Assembly: GCA_003586115.2 (NCBI GenBank)
Contig: QVOM02000001.1
Location: forward strand, 15,265,291-15,329,290
DNA: 64,000 nucleotides
Reading direction: 5' to 3'
From: Salvator merianae
Lineage: Eukaryota > Chordata > Lepidosauria > Squamata > Teiidae
Position numbers and translations under genes: made by a program. How positions within the stretch are numbered: the first letter of the stretch is position 1; each line of letters begins with the position of its first letter. Of the stretch, positions 10,760-22,007 are shown piece by piece. Under the pieces are notes generated by a model. It did no database searches and was not told the DNA's origin. It worked only from the letters and a program-made list of their open reading frames with translations.

Positions 10760-11230
10760 ACACAACAGGAGTATGCCTGACCAGGATGGGGCACCCTGGT
10801 CTGGGAAATGCATCCCGTTCCACCCTGAGAAGGGTTGCTGGTGGCCTTGGATCCTGCCTCAGGCCTGGGCACCAGCTTCAAAGGGGTGGGCCCAACCCTT
10901 GAAGCCAGTGTTTGGCCTTTGAAGGTTGGGAACAAAAGTTCCCAGCATTTGAAGTTTCCAACTGGGATAATTTTGGTGATGTACCACCTACCAGTTCCAC
11001 TTCCAGCAGCACTTCTTGGTACACCACTGAAATGGGAGCCTATTGTAGTCCAAACTACAAGGCAAGCTTTCTGTACACCCTTCATGATCTAGAATACCAA
11101 CACTGGCTGGTTGTGAACCTCTTTAAAGAGGTCCATGCTTGGACCAGGATATGGTGCCATTTTGGTGCCTTATCCCGGTTCACAGCCTAGTCAAGCGTAG
11201 ACAGCCCATACTATCAGACGGCAGGGCCTC
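10760..11230. repeat. unclassified non-autonomous repeat with palindromic core
   Basis: Carries the perfect-armed palindrome GGGAACAAAAGTTCCC (10928-10943) within complementary short blocks, as at 592 and, in altered form, at 18975 and 63432. Overlapping frames on both strands are all without known domains. I infer a DNA-transposon-derived dispersed repeat. Confidence 0.35.
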
Positions 11231-12050
11231 TGGTATCCCAGTCAGGGTGTTGAGTCCATGCTAAGGTTCCTCCTGACCTGAGATACCAGGTAAGTGTAGA
11301 AAAGACCAAGGACCCTGAATATCTTCAGGACCTCACTTTTTAAAATCCTTTCTACTGCTCTGATGCTCTGCACTTTCTACTTTTTTCCCTTTAGTTTTAG
11401 AATTTTAAATTGTTACCTTCTATTTCTAAACTGCCCTGAGCTTGTTAGGTATAAGATGGTATAAAATGTAATAAGTAATCGTAACCAATGTATTTGTGGT
11501 TTTAAAATTAGCAACTTGAAAAATTCAAAAATTACAAACAAAAACACTTTATACAGAAATAAAATGGACAAAACAGTACATGAATGGTGACAGAAGTCCT
11601 CTGCATATTTTTTTCATTCACACACCGGCTTTGTGAGCCCTCAGTGTTTGATTTTCCCAGCAGGAGAATTGGAAAATACAGAATCAACTAAATTGTATGT
11701 AAAACATTCTTATTAGTTGACAGTCACACCAAAAAGGATGTTAGATAATATTTATTGCATATTTTTTCACTGCTCTTTTTACTGTATGCTTTTAATAAAA
11801 ATAACAAAACTTAGAATTAGTCTTGTAAGTCACCCTTGTGAGTCAGATTTACCCTCTCTGTGGCTTCCTAGACAATTGCTTCTCAAATTGCCTAAATATT
11901 CATCTCATTGCTGTGCAAGGAGTGAACAGCATTTAGAACACAGTCATGCTCTAAAGTGATAGTCTAAGGGACAGACAGGGAAGTCAGGCCATTTCCAGGT
12001 GGAACAGCCTGGTCACACCTACTGGGATGTATTGCTGGTAAAAAGTAAGC
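11231..12050. other. no gene seen
   Basis: AT-rich unique-looking DNA with no ORF of note, no RNA gene and no tandem repeat. Confidence 0.35.
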
Positions 12051-12059
12051 TGTCTGCAG

Positions 12060-12400
12060 CTGCAGGGGGTATTGGTGTCAGGGCAGTGTGGTGGGTGTTG
12101 GCAGTGGGAGTTATCTGGGTGGTAGTGGCAGCAGGGTATCACTGGTGGGAGCAAGGGGTAACAGAGTGTCATCATCGTTGGTGGCAGCAGGGATGAGGTG
12201 TGGGCAGTGGCAGGAGTGGGGTGGCAGTGGCGGTAGCAGTGGAGTATCAGAGTATCATTGTCAGCAATGAGGATGGGGGTATCGGAGTGGCAGTGGTGGA
12301 GTGGAGGGGGACAGATACTGAGATGAGGGCTGTGGTGGGGTGGCTTCAGGGATATTGGGATATTGGGGTGTTGTCAGCTGGGGTCTGGGTGTCAGCAGCT
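12060..12400 (+). repeat. degenerate G-rich minisatellite-like tract
   Basis: About 340 bases on the + strand are dominated by GTGG, GGCAGTGG and GGGGT words, with partially repeated GTATC(A/G)GAGT blocks. The units are too degenerate to define a period. Strand-biased G runs could form G-quadruplexes. The several overlapping Val/Gly-rich frames here are low-complexity artefacts. Confidence 0.5.
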
Positions 12401-12787
12401 GGATGGCAGCCCTTTGCCCGGGTCCTTTTCTGGCTGAAATGGAGTCAGTGCCAGGATCATCTGATTTCAGGATAGTCCCATTCCAGCCAGGAAAGTCCTT
12501 GGAAAAACAGGGAGTGCACTTTGTGTCTGGTCTTCAAGGACTGAAAACAGCCTCTGTTCTTAGTGACTGCAGCCTTAGGGTACTTCCTGGGACCTGTGTA
12601 TGTGTGTGTGTGTTCAGAGAGAGACAGCGAGAACATGAAAGGCTTGCTCCCTCCCTCTCTCTCTTCCTTGTCTGCAACTTTTCTGGGCAACAATCAAAAT
12701 TCCCCAATATACTGTCCCGCAGATGTTTTCGCTGGAACTGATGGGAGCTGGAGGTCAATGCATGTTGGTCAAGAACCCTGGGGAGAA

Positions 12788-12790
12788 TTT

Positions 12791-12846
<56 letters not shown>

Positions 12847-12849
12847 TTT
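12788..12849. repeat. (TTTC)n microsatellite
   Basis: About 15 uninterrupted TTTC units. Short GT and GAGA tracts precede it at 12600-12630. Frames rich in Ser-Phe-Leu or Lys-Glu-Arg across it are artefacts. Confidence 0.95.
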
Positions 12850-12998
12850 TCCTGGGCCATGGTTCCACATACAAGGCCAAGGAGGTGTCACTGTCATTGC
12901 AGCCCTACCGCAGCCTTGCTACAGCTGGCCACGGTGCTTCCCTGGCTCCGTTGCAGCCAGGCCTGTATTGACAAACCATGGTGAGGTGACAGACTGTG

Positions 12999-13175
12999 GT
13001 CCTTTCTGCACTTGAATTTATTTCAGATTATATCTCAGAATAGGGACCTGCCATCTGCATGTTAGTGCAGACTATGGTAGGCCCTGGGCAAGACCTTTCA
13101 TAGTTTGCACTAGCATGTGGATGGCAGGTCCCTATTCTGGGATATAATCCACAATAAGGCCAAGTGCAGAAAGGG
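12999..13175. repeat. palindromic MITE, family B
   Basis: Arms 12999-13076 and 13098-13175 are near-perfect reverse complements. The termini read GTCCTTTCTGCACTTG and CAAGTGCAGAAAGGGC. CTGTG flanks both sides (12994-12998 and 13176-13180) and may be a 5-bp target duplication. No coding capacity. The termini resemble those near 63107 and 63620. Confidence 0.7.
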
Positions 13176-13180
13176 CCTGT

Positions 13181-14040
13181 GTCAGGGCATAATGACTTGA
13201 ACGCATTAATCTTAAGACGTCTTTCCTGGGGCCCCATAGTATCAGCTACTCCTGCCAGATGCTTCAGAAAAGGGAGAAGAGAAGGCTGCCTGCCCTGGCA
13301 ATTCAAAAAAAGGCACCTGTACCATATAATGAAAATACTCCCCCTTTTTATTGTTGCTACGTAGTGACCCTGATTCTAAGTGGTAGCAGCCCATATACTT
13401 TATGTTAATTTTAGTGCTATTTGTTTATATGAGGCATTTATTATATCTGCTTTTTTGAATGATTTGCTTCAGCAGGGCAAATGCTTCCTAAATGGTAAAA
13501 GGCAACTGACCCAGTTCTTCCCTACATCCTAACTTAGTTTTCAGCATTTGATCGGCTTGGATGAGCCAAAAATATGTGTGTTTACTAATTAATGTTCATT
13601 TTTAAAGTGAAGGAAAATTTCTACCATTTACATATGGAATCTAGGTCAAGGCTGGTACATGTTGAATATTTCTGCAGCAGAGGAATTTCAGACAGTGTGT
13701 GCTGAAATTCCCTACTTTTTAATACTATTTGAGATATAGGAGGCCTGACATGAGTTTTATATGGCAGCCTTAAAAGTGACTTATAAAATTTCCTTCTCTT
13801 ATTTTGTCTCATTGAACAAATGTATTATCCATTAAATTAGGCATAAATAGGAATTGTATCTGGTTTGTTCACCAAAGTACATGCTCTTTAATTTTAATAA
13901 TTGATTGATTCAATAATGTTATACTGAATGATAATAAAAACACCCTCCATCACATACTCTATTGTTCATTATTATTAGTGTTCACTTTATTGATCCAAGC
14001 AATGATAGACAAAGCTGCTAATATTTTATAATTTTTTTAA
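13181..14040. other. no gene seen
   Basis: AT-rich, unclassified. No ORF above about 65 codons with any recognisable feature. Confidence 0.35.
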
Positions 14041-14260
14041 TAATATTTATTTATTTATTTATTAGATTTATATGCCGCCCCTCTCCGAAGACTCGGGGCG
14101 GCTTACAATATATAAATATACATGATAAAATTGAATTAGGAGCCATCTAAAATACAATTTAAAATCTATCTAAAACCCCAAACCAAGCATACATTCCTAA
14201 CAACATTCACACCACACAGTCATCCTACCAAAAGTGATGGTATCTCACATCTCACAGTGG
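14041..14260 (-). repeat. LINE 3' tail (L2/CR1-like) with (ATTT)n
   Basis: Read on the - strand, a block ending GCCGCCCCGAGT ... GGCGGCATATAAATC runs into TAAATAAATAAAT. This is the common squamate LINE/SINE 3' end that terminates in a short A-rich microsatellite. The upstream part of the element is lost or too diverged. Confidence 0.55.
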
Positions 14261-15984
14261 GTTGCAATGCAAATTAAAAAGGAAAAATAAAATAAAATAC
14301 AGGTTAAGGCAATGCAAATTGCAAAACAATAATTCCTGCTTCCTTTCGCTTTGAGCAAATGGTGATATATAGTGAAAATCAGGCAGGTGAACAAGAATAA
14401 GGATGTGGTGGAGAACCAAGAAACCCTTCTCTTCATAGGCCACTTCAACTTTTCCATTTTGTTCACCTTGATCCTACACCTCTACAGTAATGTGTGTCCA
14501 TTTAGCATCCCCATTTAGCCAGGAGTTCCTGCTTCTAGATATTGACGGTTCACATTCCTTGACAGAGATAACTTAGCCATAGTGATTCATGTCCAGTGAA
14601 CCACCCAGATTAGATTTTTGTAACATTCTGGGTTTAGTGCTGACTTTGAAAATGGCTCAGCTGCAGCTATTGTAGAAAGCAGCTGTGAGACTGCTAACAG
14701 CTGTGCCTGGCTGGAAACATACCACATAAGTCTTGAAAATCACTGCCAAGCCTAATTCAAGTCTTCCAGGGTTCTAACCACTATAGGAATCAAATATCTA
14801 AAGGAGCACCTCCTCCTATACTTATCTGCCTGAATGTGAAAATGGAAGGGGTGTACAGAGGTTCTGCACAAGCATGGAAGTGGACATTTCAGCAGCTGTA
14901 GTCTTCATCATGCAATTATTAAAGGTGCAGAAGTCCTGTCCTCCTTCCTATCAGGTATCTGACACCGGTTTGCACATCACATGTCATAAGTTTAGCTGCA
15001 GCTGGGCAGAACTGCACTATATTGCGCAATGCAGTCCTCAGAGATTCTGCATTGGGAAGCAGAGTGTCACATCATACCCATTCCTGAAGCCCAGTCCTTC
15101 AGTGTAAATCAGTGTAGATCCTTGTATGCCATGTCCACATTTTGCCACTGAACAAAAGCAGTGAGGCTTTTGCAGCAGGTGACTGCTTTTGTGCCAGAAC
15201 ACCCCCCGTGATCAACTGCTGCTCCTGCCCTGTTATACAGAGGAGCAAAAGGAAGAGTTTGTTTTAAAACCTTCCTCTGCTTTGAATCTGTAGATATTGA
15301 AAAAGGTGGACACAGAGAGCTGGAACACTCATATTCTTGGTTAGACGAGAGGCATTGGAAAAGGTAAACTAGAAGAGTCAAAACTTGTGCATTAAAAAGC
15401 CCCATTAATTAGGATGGGGTGTTGCACATAACCCTACCCAGAGGAAAGGATGTTAGCCCACAGTATATCCATTTAAAGCCGACTATAAGAGCGCCAACAA
15501 TACTCAACATGGTAACGGGGAACTTGACACAAGAGCCTGTCCCTTCTCTTGAAAACATATCTTCCCCTAAATAAAATGTGCTTTGGTCCACTGTGTTCCA
15601 AGATATGTCAGTCTTTTCTGATGCTCAGCAATAACTGCTGTGTTTTTAAAGCCAGTAAAAAGGGATCATCCCCTCAAGAACTACGTGACTTTTGTTTCAC
15701 ATTTTTTATGGCAAGCCTTCCAGATTGCACTGGATTGATTCATTTTGTTGCTTGAGAACAGCACGTATACAAACGCTGGCATCACACTACAGTCAGGCCC
15801 CTTTTCATGTTGGTCAAGCAGCTGGAATAACATCAGCGCCATGGGCAGAACTCAACAGAAGCTCTTGTGCAAAAGCATGGGATAGTGCCGAGGTTCCCAG
15901 ATGGCCCTTGGACTGCAGCAGCAATGTAGCCAAAGGCAGGGAAGGTTGGGAGCTGTAGTCAAACAATATCTGGACATACAAGTT
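14261..15984. other. no gene seen
   Basis: No domain-bearing ORF, RNA gene or clear repeat. The frame 15109-15405 (- strand, 98 residues) lacks any family resemblance. Confidence 0.35.
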
Positions 15985-16278
15985 CGGGAGCCCCTGGAGG
16001 AGTGGTTAGCGTGCAAGATTAAATTAGATGGGATTTGGATTAATAATGGTATTTGTTGGCTGGTGTGGTAATTGAGAACTGGAAGACTGGATTTAAGTCC
16101 CAATTCAGTCATGAAGTTTCCCCAGAGACCTTGGGTCTGTCACTGTATTTCATTCTAATCCTGCCTTACAGGTTTGTTGTGAGGATAAAATGCTGATGGA
16201 AGAAGAAGGTATGTCACTTTGAGCTCCTTGCAGGAAAGGAGGGACATACATGAATAAATAAATAAATAAATAAATAAG
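15985..16278 (+). repeat. tRNA-derived SINE, ending (AAAT)n
   Basis: Starts with an A-box-like GGAGTGGTTAGCGTGC, has a degenerate B box, then the block 'cttgggtctgtcactgt...ttgtgaggataaaatg', and ends in about six AAAT units. This is the usual layout of an abundant squamate SINE whose tail resembles a LINE 3' end. A second copy lies 360 bases downstream in the same orientation. Confidence 0.65.
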
Positions 16279-16644
16279 TCCCATGCAGCCCTGAAACCTT
16301 TGGGCTTGTCGGTTTTTCTTAGGGCAGCCCGATGCAAAAAATCAACAGAGATCTCACATCTTTAATCCTTGGTACACTTGCTGCTTGTCCTCTTGTGCAT
16401 ACTTTTTAAACATGCTTAGTATCTGGCACCAAAGAGGCACCATCACAATGATGCTGGACACTGAATGAAACTGTGAATGAAATTGTACAAGCTGTTTCTC
16501 AAGCAGGACACAAACGACATTTACAATCCTTCATTTCACTAGTTTATTGAGCTGGGTGGGGTTTACTGCCTGATAAGCAAGTACAGGATTGCCTCTGTAA
16601 TCAGATTTTTCAAAAAAATCCTTTTTTATAGTGTATTTCATTAA

Positions 16645-16890
16645 AGGCATAGCATAGTAGCTAGCATGCAACCAGGACTCTCAGGATCTCTGGGTCTGAA
16701 TCCCTGTTCAGCCATGAAAGTTATGTGTGGGACCCTGGGCCAGCCACAGTCTCTTAGCATAACCTACCTCGCAGGGTTCTTATGAGGAAAAAAAATGGAG
16801 AGGTGGAGAGTGAGATGCACTTCTTTGAGCTTCCCTGAAAACAGGGGAAAGTATAAACACCATGTATAAAACACATAATAAATAGTAAAA
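16645..16890 (+). repeat. tRNA-derived SINE, second copy
   Basis: Shares with the copy at 15985 the B-box region (GGGTCTGAATCCC), the 'ccctgggccagccacagtctc' block and 'ttatgaggaaaaa'. The tail is eroded. Same strand as the first copy. Confidence 0.6.
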
Positions 16891-16924
16891 ATTGCAGGAT
16901 GGAAAGTGGCAATAGAAACAGAAT

Positions 16925-17770
16925 AAAATCAAACCAGCCTGGTCTGGAATTGGGAAAAGGGCAGCAAAGGGCAGTCAAAATGATCAAAGGGCTGGAACAC
17001 CTCCAGACTGCAATGACAAGGCCTCTGCAGCTTGGAAAGATGGTGTTTAAGAGGGGACCTGATTGAGTTTATAAAATCATGCATGGCACTAGAACCAGGA
17101 GGCACTCCATGAAGCTGATGGGCAGGAGACATAAGACTGACAAAGGGGAAGTATTTTTTTCACCCCAAGAGTCATGGAATATGGAATTTACTACCAGAAG
17201 AGGTGGTGACAGCAACCAGCCTGGATAGCTTTAAGAAATTCATAGAGGACAGGTGTATCAGTGGCTACTCGAATAAGACGCGAAGATACTGCCTCCAGGG
17301 TGGAGAGAAGAAGAAGAAGAACTTGGTTTTTATACCCCGCTTTTCTCGGCCGAAGCTGACTCAAAGCGGCTTACAAGGTTATTTTTCACCCGAAGGCTTA
17401 CATCTATCTATCTTCCGCATCACACAATGTGATGCTCCCTATTTATCTACTTGCAATCGCTTGCTTTCGAACAGCTAGGTTGGCTGGAGCTAGAGGCCAG
17501 CAGAGGCACTCATCCGCTCTACACGGCAGACAAGGGCCTTGAACTCTGATCCTCCTATTGAAAGATCAGTGCCTTAGCCTTCTGCGCAACCGTGCCTTCA
17601 AAGGCAGGATGCCTCTAAAGGCCATTTGAAAGGAGTCAAGAGCAGGTGAAGGTTTTGCCTTTGTCTTCTGTTTGAGAATAGAAGCAATTGGTGGGCCACT
17701 GTGTGAGACAGGATGCTGGACTAGGTGGCCTGTGGCCTCATCCAACAGGGCTTATCTTATGTTCTTATGA
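16925..17770 (+). repeat. CR1 LINE 3' end, interrupted by a SINE
   Basis: The 5' part decodes a decayed C-terminus of CR1 ORF2, with LERWCLRGDLIEFIK visible around 17020-17075. The 3' part has the CR1 3' UTR block around 'ggatgctggactaggtgg' and ends with the octamer-like TTATGTTCTTATG typical of CR1. A SINE occupies 17306-17597. The same 3' UTR, uninterrupted, is at 22008-22295. Confidence 0.75.
17306..17597 (-). repeat. tRNA-derived SINE with LINE-like tail, copy 1
   Basis: On the - strand it begins with a tRNA-like head (AGGCACGGTTGCGCAGAAGG as an A-box region, then GAGTTCAAGGCC as a B box). It continues through about 200 bases and ends with GTAAGCCGCTTTGAGTC...GGGGTATAAAAACC and a short (TTC)n tail. 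A closely similar copy is at 62701-62984. It lies inside the CR1 element at 16925-17770, so it inserted later. Confidence 0.75.
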
Positions 17771-18328
17771 CACTAAACTTAATGAAACTAATGTAAATGT
17801 ACTGGCAGTGGGGCAGACAGTGATTCTATCAATGACCAGCAAATGTCTAGACATTCAAATATGATTGAAGCGGCTGTCAAAAAGTCAGCAAAGTTTGTGC
17901 CTTGCGTAGTTCAGACAGAAAGACAAGGCAATCTACCCAAGGCGAACCATTTCTCCCTGCCCAATGGCAGGACTGACCTGCTCCCCACGTCACTGGTGAC
18001 CTATGGGAGTCCCTTATTATTCATTATCCTGTTTCTCATGGTGTTGTCATGTGATTTCCTGAGGACCAAGGACGTATCTCTTAGGTATTCTCAATCAGCT
18101 GGATCACTCAGGAGGGTTGCAAAGATTTCAGAGCATCACTTCTCTATTTTGCCCAATGATTTCCCCTTTGTGGGTTTCAAGCAACAGTAATGCTGAAAGA
18201 ATGGTTTGACAAGCAGAAGTGTAGTACGTGAAGCCTAATCCATGAGAAAAGGTGCAAAATGCACCTGCTCAAAATACAGGAACAGGGCTAAAAGAAAGCA
18301 AATAAGCATAGCGATTATGCGGTCATCC
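17771..18328. other. no gene seen
   Basis: The frame 17843-18190 (+ strand, 115 residues) has one hydrophobic segment but no family resemblance, and is probably accidental. Confidence 0.35.
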
Positions 18329-18382
18329 CTTGTATAACACTGTGGTTATAACACTATGTAGTGTAAAACAGTGTTATGCAAG
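18329..18382. repeat. nested hairpin
   Basis: CTTGTATAACACTGT (18329-18343) pairs with ACAGTGTTATGCAAG (18368-18382) with one mismatch. Between them is a second palindrome, ACACTATGTAGTGT (18351-18364). This is likely the remnant of a small palindromic transposon. Confidence 0.65.
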
Positions 18383-18929
18383 AACTTATAACTGTGGAAA
18401 GACAGGGGTTGGGGAGCCATGGGGGGCCAGCCTACCAGTATAAATCAGTGGCAAAGGGAGGGTTAAGAAGTGACTAAGAGGTAGTATTTAGGCAGTTTTG
18501 CACACACTGGTGTCCCCATCCTGCCTTTAATCCTTGTAAAAGACCAGTCAAAGAGCTTTGCATTAGGAATGGGCTGGGGATACTAGCATGTGACAAAGCT
18601 GCTCAGTCATCACCTCACCAATGCAAGGCAATGGCAGTGCAGAATGCAGAACAAGACAGTATCCTCATGGTCTACTTGGATGGTGCCAGCAGTTTGCTGG
18701 GACTGCTGGGACCAGAAGTCATTGTATGCCAAAGAAGGGTCAGCCTCCCTTGGTGCAGTGACTGCACAGTTCCCGTGGCCAGGAGCACTCTAGCAACAGA
18801 CCTTTAAAAAGGCAACGCTAGCTGTCAAACCTTGCTGCCACTAGGCTGATAGGCAGAGGCAAGAGTGGCCTAGAACGCATTGCTATTCGTGAGCTCAGCA
18901 ACATTTCGCTGAGCTCAGAAATGGCCCAT

Positions 18930-19532
18930 TTCAGTGCATGGCTGAAATGTCGCCTATATGCACCTTCGACACAGGGGAACCTTTGTTCCCTAGCTTCAAA
19001 GTTAGACCAGGCCAGTTTAGTGCCTGTGCAGACATCCACCAGCCTGTTCCACCCTGCTTCATTCCTGGCCCAGAATGGTCCAGCGTCATGCTAAGGGCTG
19101 CCTATTCTGGTTTAGTGGTGGACCTGTCAGAAAACATCTGCCAGCATACTAATGCCATCAGTTCTGGTCCAAGCATTGGGGATGAGGCTTTTGCATCTAG
19201 AGCAGAACAAGGAAAACAATGCAAACACATTCTCGAAGCTTACGTAAGTTTTGAAAATGGGGCCATTATTCCTTATGCAGGCTTCCAAGATCATCTTCAA
19301 AATCCTGATATGGAGGTAATTCAGGGACATGGGCCAATACAGGGACATGGGCCAATCACAAGGAAGGGTGGCACTTGCACCAATAGTATGCTTCGCCTGG
19401 ACAGAAACAAGGAAGGCCCATCCACATTGCTGCCAAGATTGGACCAGAAGAACAATGCTCCAGCCCTCGCAATGCAAACAGCATCTGCTGGGCTTAGACT
19501 GGGACGGCCTGGAACAGACTCGTTAAACAACT
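18930..19532. other. repeat-like region with a 233-codon chance frame
   Basis: The open frame 18938-19639 (+ strand) has no recognisable domain and overlaps three opposite-strand frames of 70-116 codons. The sequence includes an altered copy of the palindromic core seen at 10928 (here GGGAACCTTTGTTCCC, 18975-18990) and a direct 18-bp duplication (19323-19358). It is more likely decayed repeat than a gene. Confidence 0.4.
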
Positions 19533-19600
19533 CTAAGGGAGGGGAGTACAGAAACACCCTGAGATTAAAAGCAGATGCTCTGCCATTGAGCTACAGCCTT
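19533..19600 (-). repeat. tRNA-like SINE head or tRNA-Lys-like pseudogene
   Basis: The - strand reads GGCTGTAGCTCAATGGCAGAGC, a good tRNA D-arm and A box, then an anticodon-loop-like CTTTTAATC (anticodon TTT, lysine). The T arm and acceptor stem do not pair, so it is not a functional tRNA. The squamate SINE class with this head is also hinted at near 61785. Confidence 0.5.
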
Positions 19601-19640
19601 TATAGGCAGTGGCAAATCTGTTTCTTAGGGAGCATTTAAA

Positions 19641-20322
19641 AAGTATGTTTCATTAGATGGAATGAGGAGTCTAGAAGCTGCTGGTAAAAGCAAAGGAGGA
19701 AAGCCAGCTCATCAGGGGTCATCCTGCCATGAAACAAAGACAAAAATGGTATCTGTTTGTTGCATAGGACAAGGATTTTCTGTTCCTCCTTGTTCCAGGA
19801 AACCAAATGATATTTTTGCACAACTAAGGCTCTGTTGTACTGAGCAAACAAGGACTGAAAATATCAAATTTGTTTTCAAATGTTTATCTTGGGTGTGGTG
19901 TCATCAACCAGCCATAAATGTGTGTGGGGAGATAAAATCTGGCCTTTCCCAGTGGCTGGGGGTGGGGGAGGCCTTTGCAGTTAGCCCATGTGCCTATCTG
20001 CTAATTGCTGCAAGTCAAGTCAGTGGGATGGGAGATGGTTCAGAGGCTGTGGAAGGACAGGCGTTTACATGTTTGCTGTTATGCTGATAAGTTAGTTTAT
20101 TGTTCCAGGGCTCTTTCCAGATCCCTGTGTTGCTTCTTTAGACTTTTTTGACCCTTGTCTGTAATGTCTGGTTTTCAACATATATACATGTGGCTTTGAG
20201 GCTGCATTAGACAGGTGGAAATTCAACAGGTGCACTCAAAGCACCAAGTGTGTTGGAAATCAAACAAATGCTTGGTTTTCTGTCACGCAGTGTAAAAGGA
20301 ATAAACTGGTTTAGGGGGAATT
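19641..20322. other. no gene seen
   Basis: The frame 19662-20087 (+ strand, 141 residues) is Ser/Cys-rich without domain signature. No repeat terminus or RNA gene. Confidence 0.35.
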
Positions 20323-21000
20323 TCATGTCCAGTTATTCTGACGTGATCCAAGGCTAATAGGTTGGTGTAACAAACTGCTCTTGGCAGAATGCAATTGGCT
20401 GGCATGTGTTCTTAGGAGCAGGGGCAAAGGAAGGAGTTCTGAGGCAGAAATCAAAGTAACTTTGACAATCGTTACTGAAAAAAACAAAATAAGAAAAGTG
20501 CAAGGCAAAAATACCAGCTTAAACAGCAGGCAACTGAAGACAACGAGCTTTTTAGCATAGCAAGCAGGTAGGAAAAGCAACGATGGCTCGAAAACGTGGC
20601 AGTTAGGCTTCGTGAAGTGTATCAACACAACCGACTTTTAGCAGCTGAATTTACTTAGGCAGGTTTAAATGAATTTTGTTCGTAACAGTGTAGCAAGCAC
20701 TCGACAAGCAGTCAACGCAGTCAGAGCTCAATACAGGTTACAATGAGTTTTTTCTATGGAGCGGCTTGACTTTAAGTGCCTAGAAAAAGTAGCTAAGAGG
20801 TTCATAAACTGATCCTGGTTCCTGGCGATACTCTCCGCCCAACTTGACCAATAATTAAAATCCTCCCAAAGCACTCTGCATCTCAATTTTGGATCCCAGA
20901 TGTTGATGCTCGGAGCACCCAACCTGGTTCTACGATCCACCCAAAGCACTATTCTAGCTACAGAAAACCAAAAATGAAGGGGCAACAGAAATTATTCTCA
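20323..21000 (-). other. possible retroelement 3' region, unclassified
   Basis: The - strand frame ending near 20728 holds a Trp-rich stretch (IWDPKLRCRVLWEDFNYWSSW) of the kind seen at the C-termini of reverse-transcriptase polyproteins, followed by about 400 bases of AT-rich non-coding DNA. I cannot name a family. It may be a chance frame. Confidence 0.2.
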
Positions 21001-22007
21001 TTCTTAAAGGCTTCTCTTCTGATAGTCTTTGCCAGGCTGTAAGGGCAAAAGTGGAGAGAGGAGAGGGATCTCACTCTCAGACAGATCTCCAAGAGCCAAG
21101 AGCCAGATCTCCAGAGCCAAGGAGGACACCACTACAGAACATTGTATTTATCCTCAGTACATGCCCAAGGATGGACTAGCCAACACTCAGATATCATGCA
21201 TCATGGATAGTGAACCTCGGATCTGCAGCAGAAATCTAACCCTGGGTATCTGGTAGCCAAAAGTGGGGAGAGAGGGGACTCCCTCTTCTCTAGTGAATTC
21301 AGCTGAAGCAGAGCTGCAAACAGTGCAAAACAGGGGAGCTTCTCTTCTTCAGTTTCAGCAGGAGGAAAAGGAAGCAGACAAAGGAAACAACTAGTTCCCT
21401 CAGTCCCCAAGATCTCTGGCCAGCATTAGGCTTGGTGTGGGAGCATGGGAGAAAGAGTACGCTCAAGACTCTGGAGAAATACCACTGTGTGCTCTTCCTA
21501 ATCTATGTTGAGTAAGCTTCAACAATGTGGGTTTCAGCAGTTTCGAGCAAAGTAGTGTTTCAGCTCAATTGCAGTGAGCTTTAGCATAGATGTTCCAATA
21601 GTGAGGAGAAAACCACCTCTGTGATGTTCATCTCAGTGATAAGGAAGAAACCACCACCTAATGAATGGGGCAAAACAGAGGCTTCTTAAACCACTTTTGG
21701 CTAAGTTTAGAAGGGGAGCAAGTGGGGAACTGATGGAAAAACAGATTGAAAAACTGCAGGTTTGATTGGTTGGAAGTAAAACTCAAAATTCAGGAGACTG
21801 GCAAATATGGATGAGACTTGAGATTATCAAAAATCATGTACAAGGTTGATTACTGCAAGGAAAAAAAACATGGAAATATAGGTGACAATAAGCCAATTCA
21901 GTCAGACAATCAATCACCCAGGATGACATACGCCTAGTAAAAATAATGAAAAACTTTTAACTACTTCCCCAGTTGTGAAACCAGGCTGGACAAGATAATT
22001 GATCTAT
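21001..22007. other. no gene seen
   Basis: Purine-rich, unclassified sequence with no domain-bearing frame. Confidence 0.35.

Noticed and set aside
12563..13015. 150-codon frame with Phe-Leu-Ser repeats
   Set aside because: Produced by translating the (TTTC)n array; not a protein.
18938..19639. 233-codon open frame on the + strand
   Set aside because: No recognisable domain, several opposite-strand frames of similar openness, and it lies in repeat-like DNA with a tRNA-like SINE head at its end.
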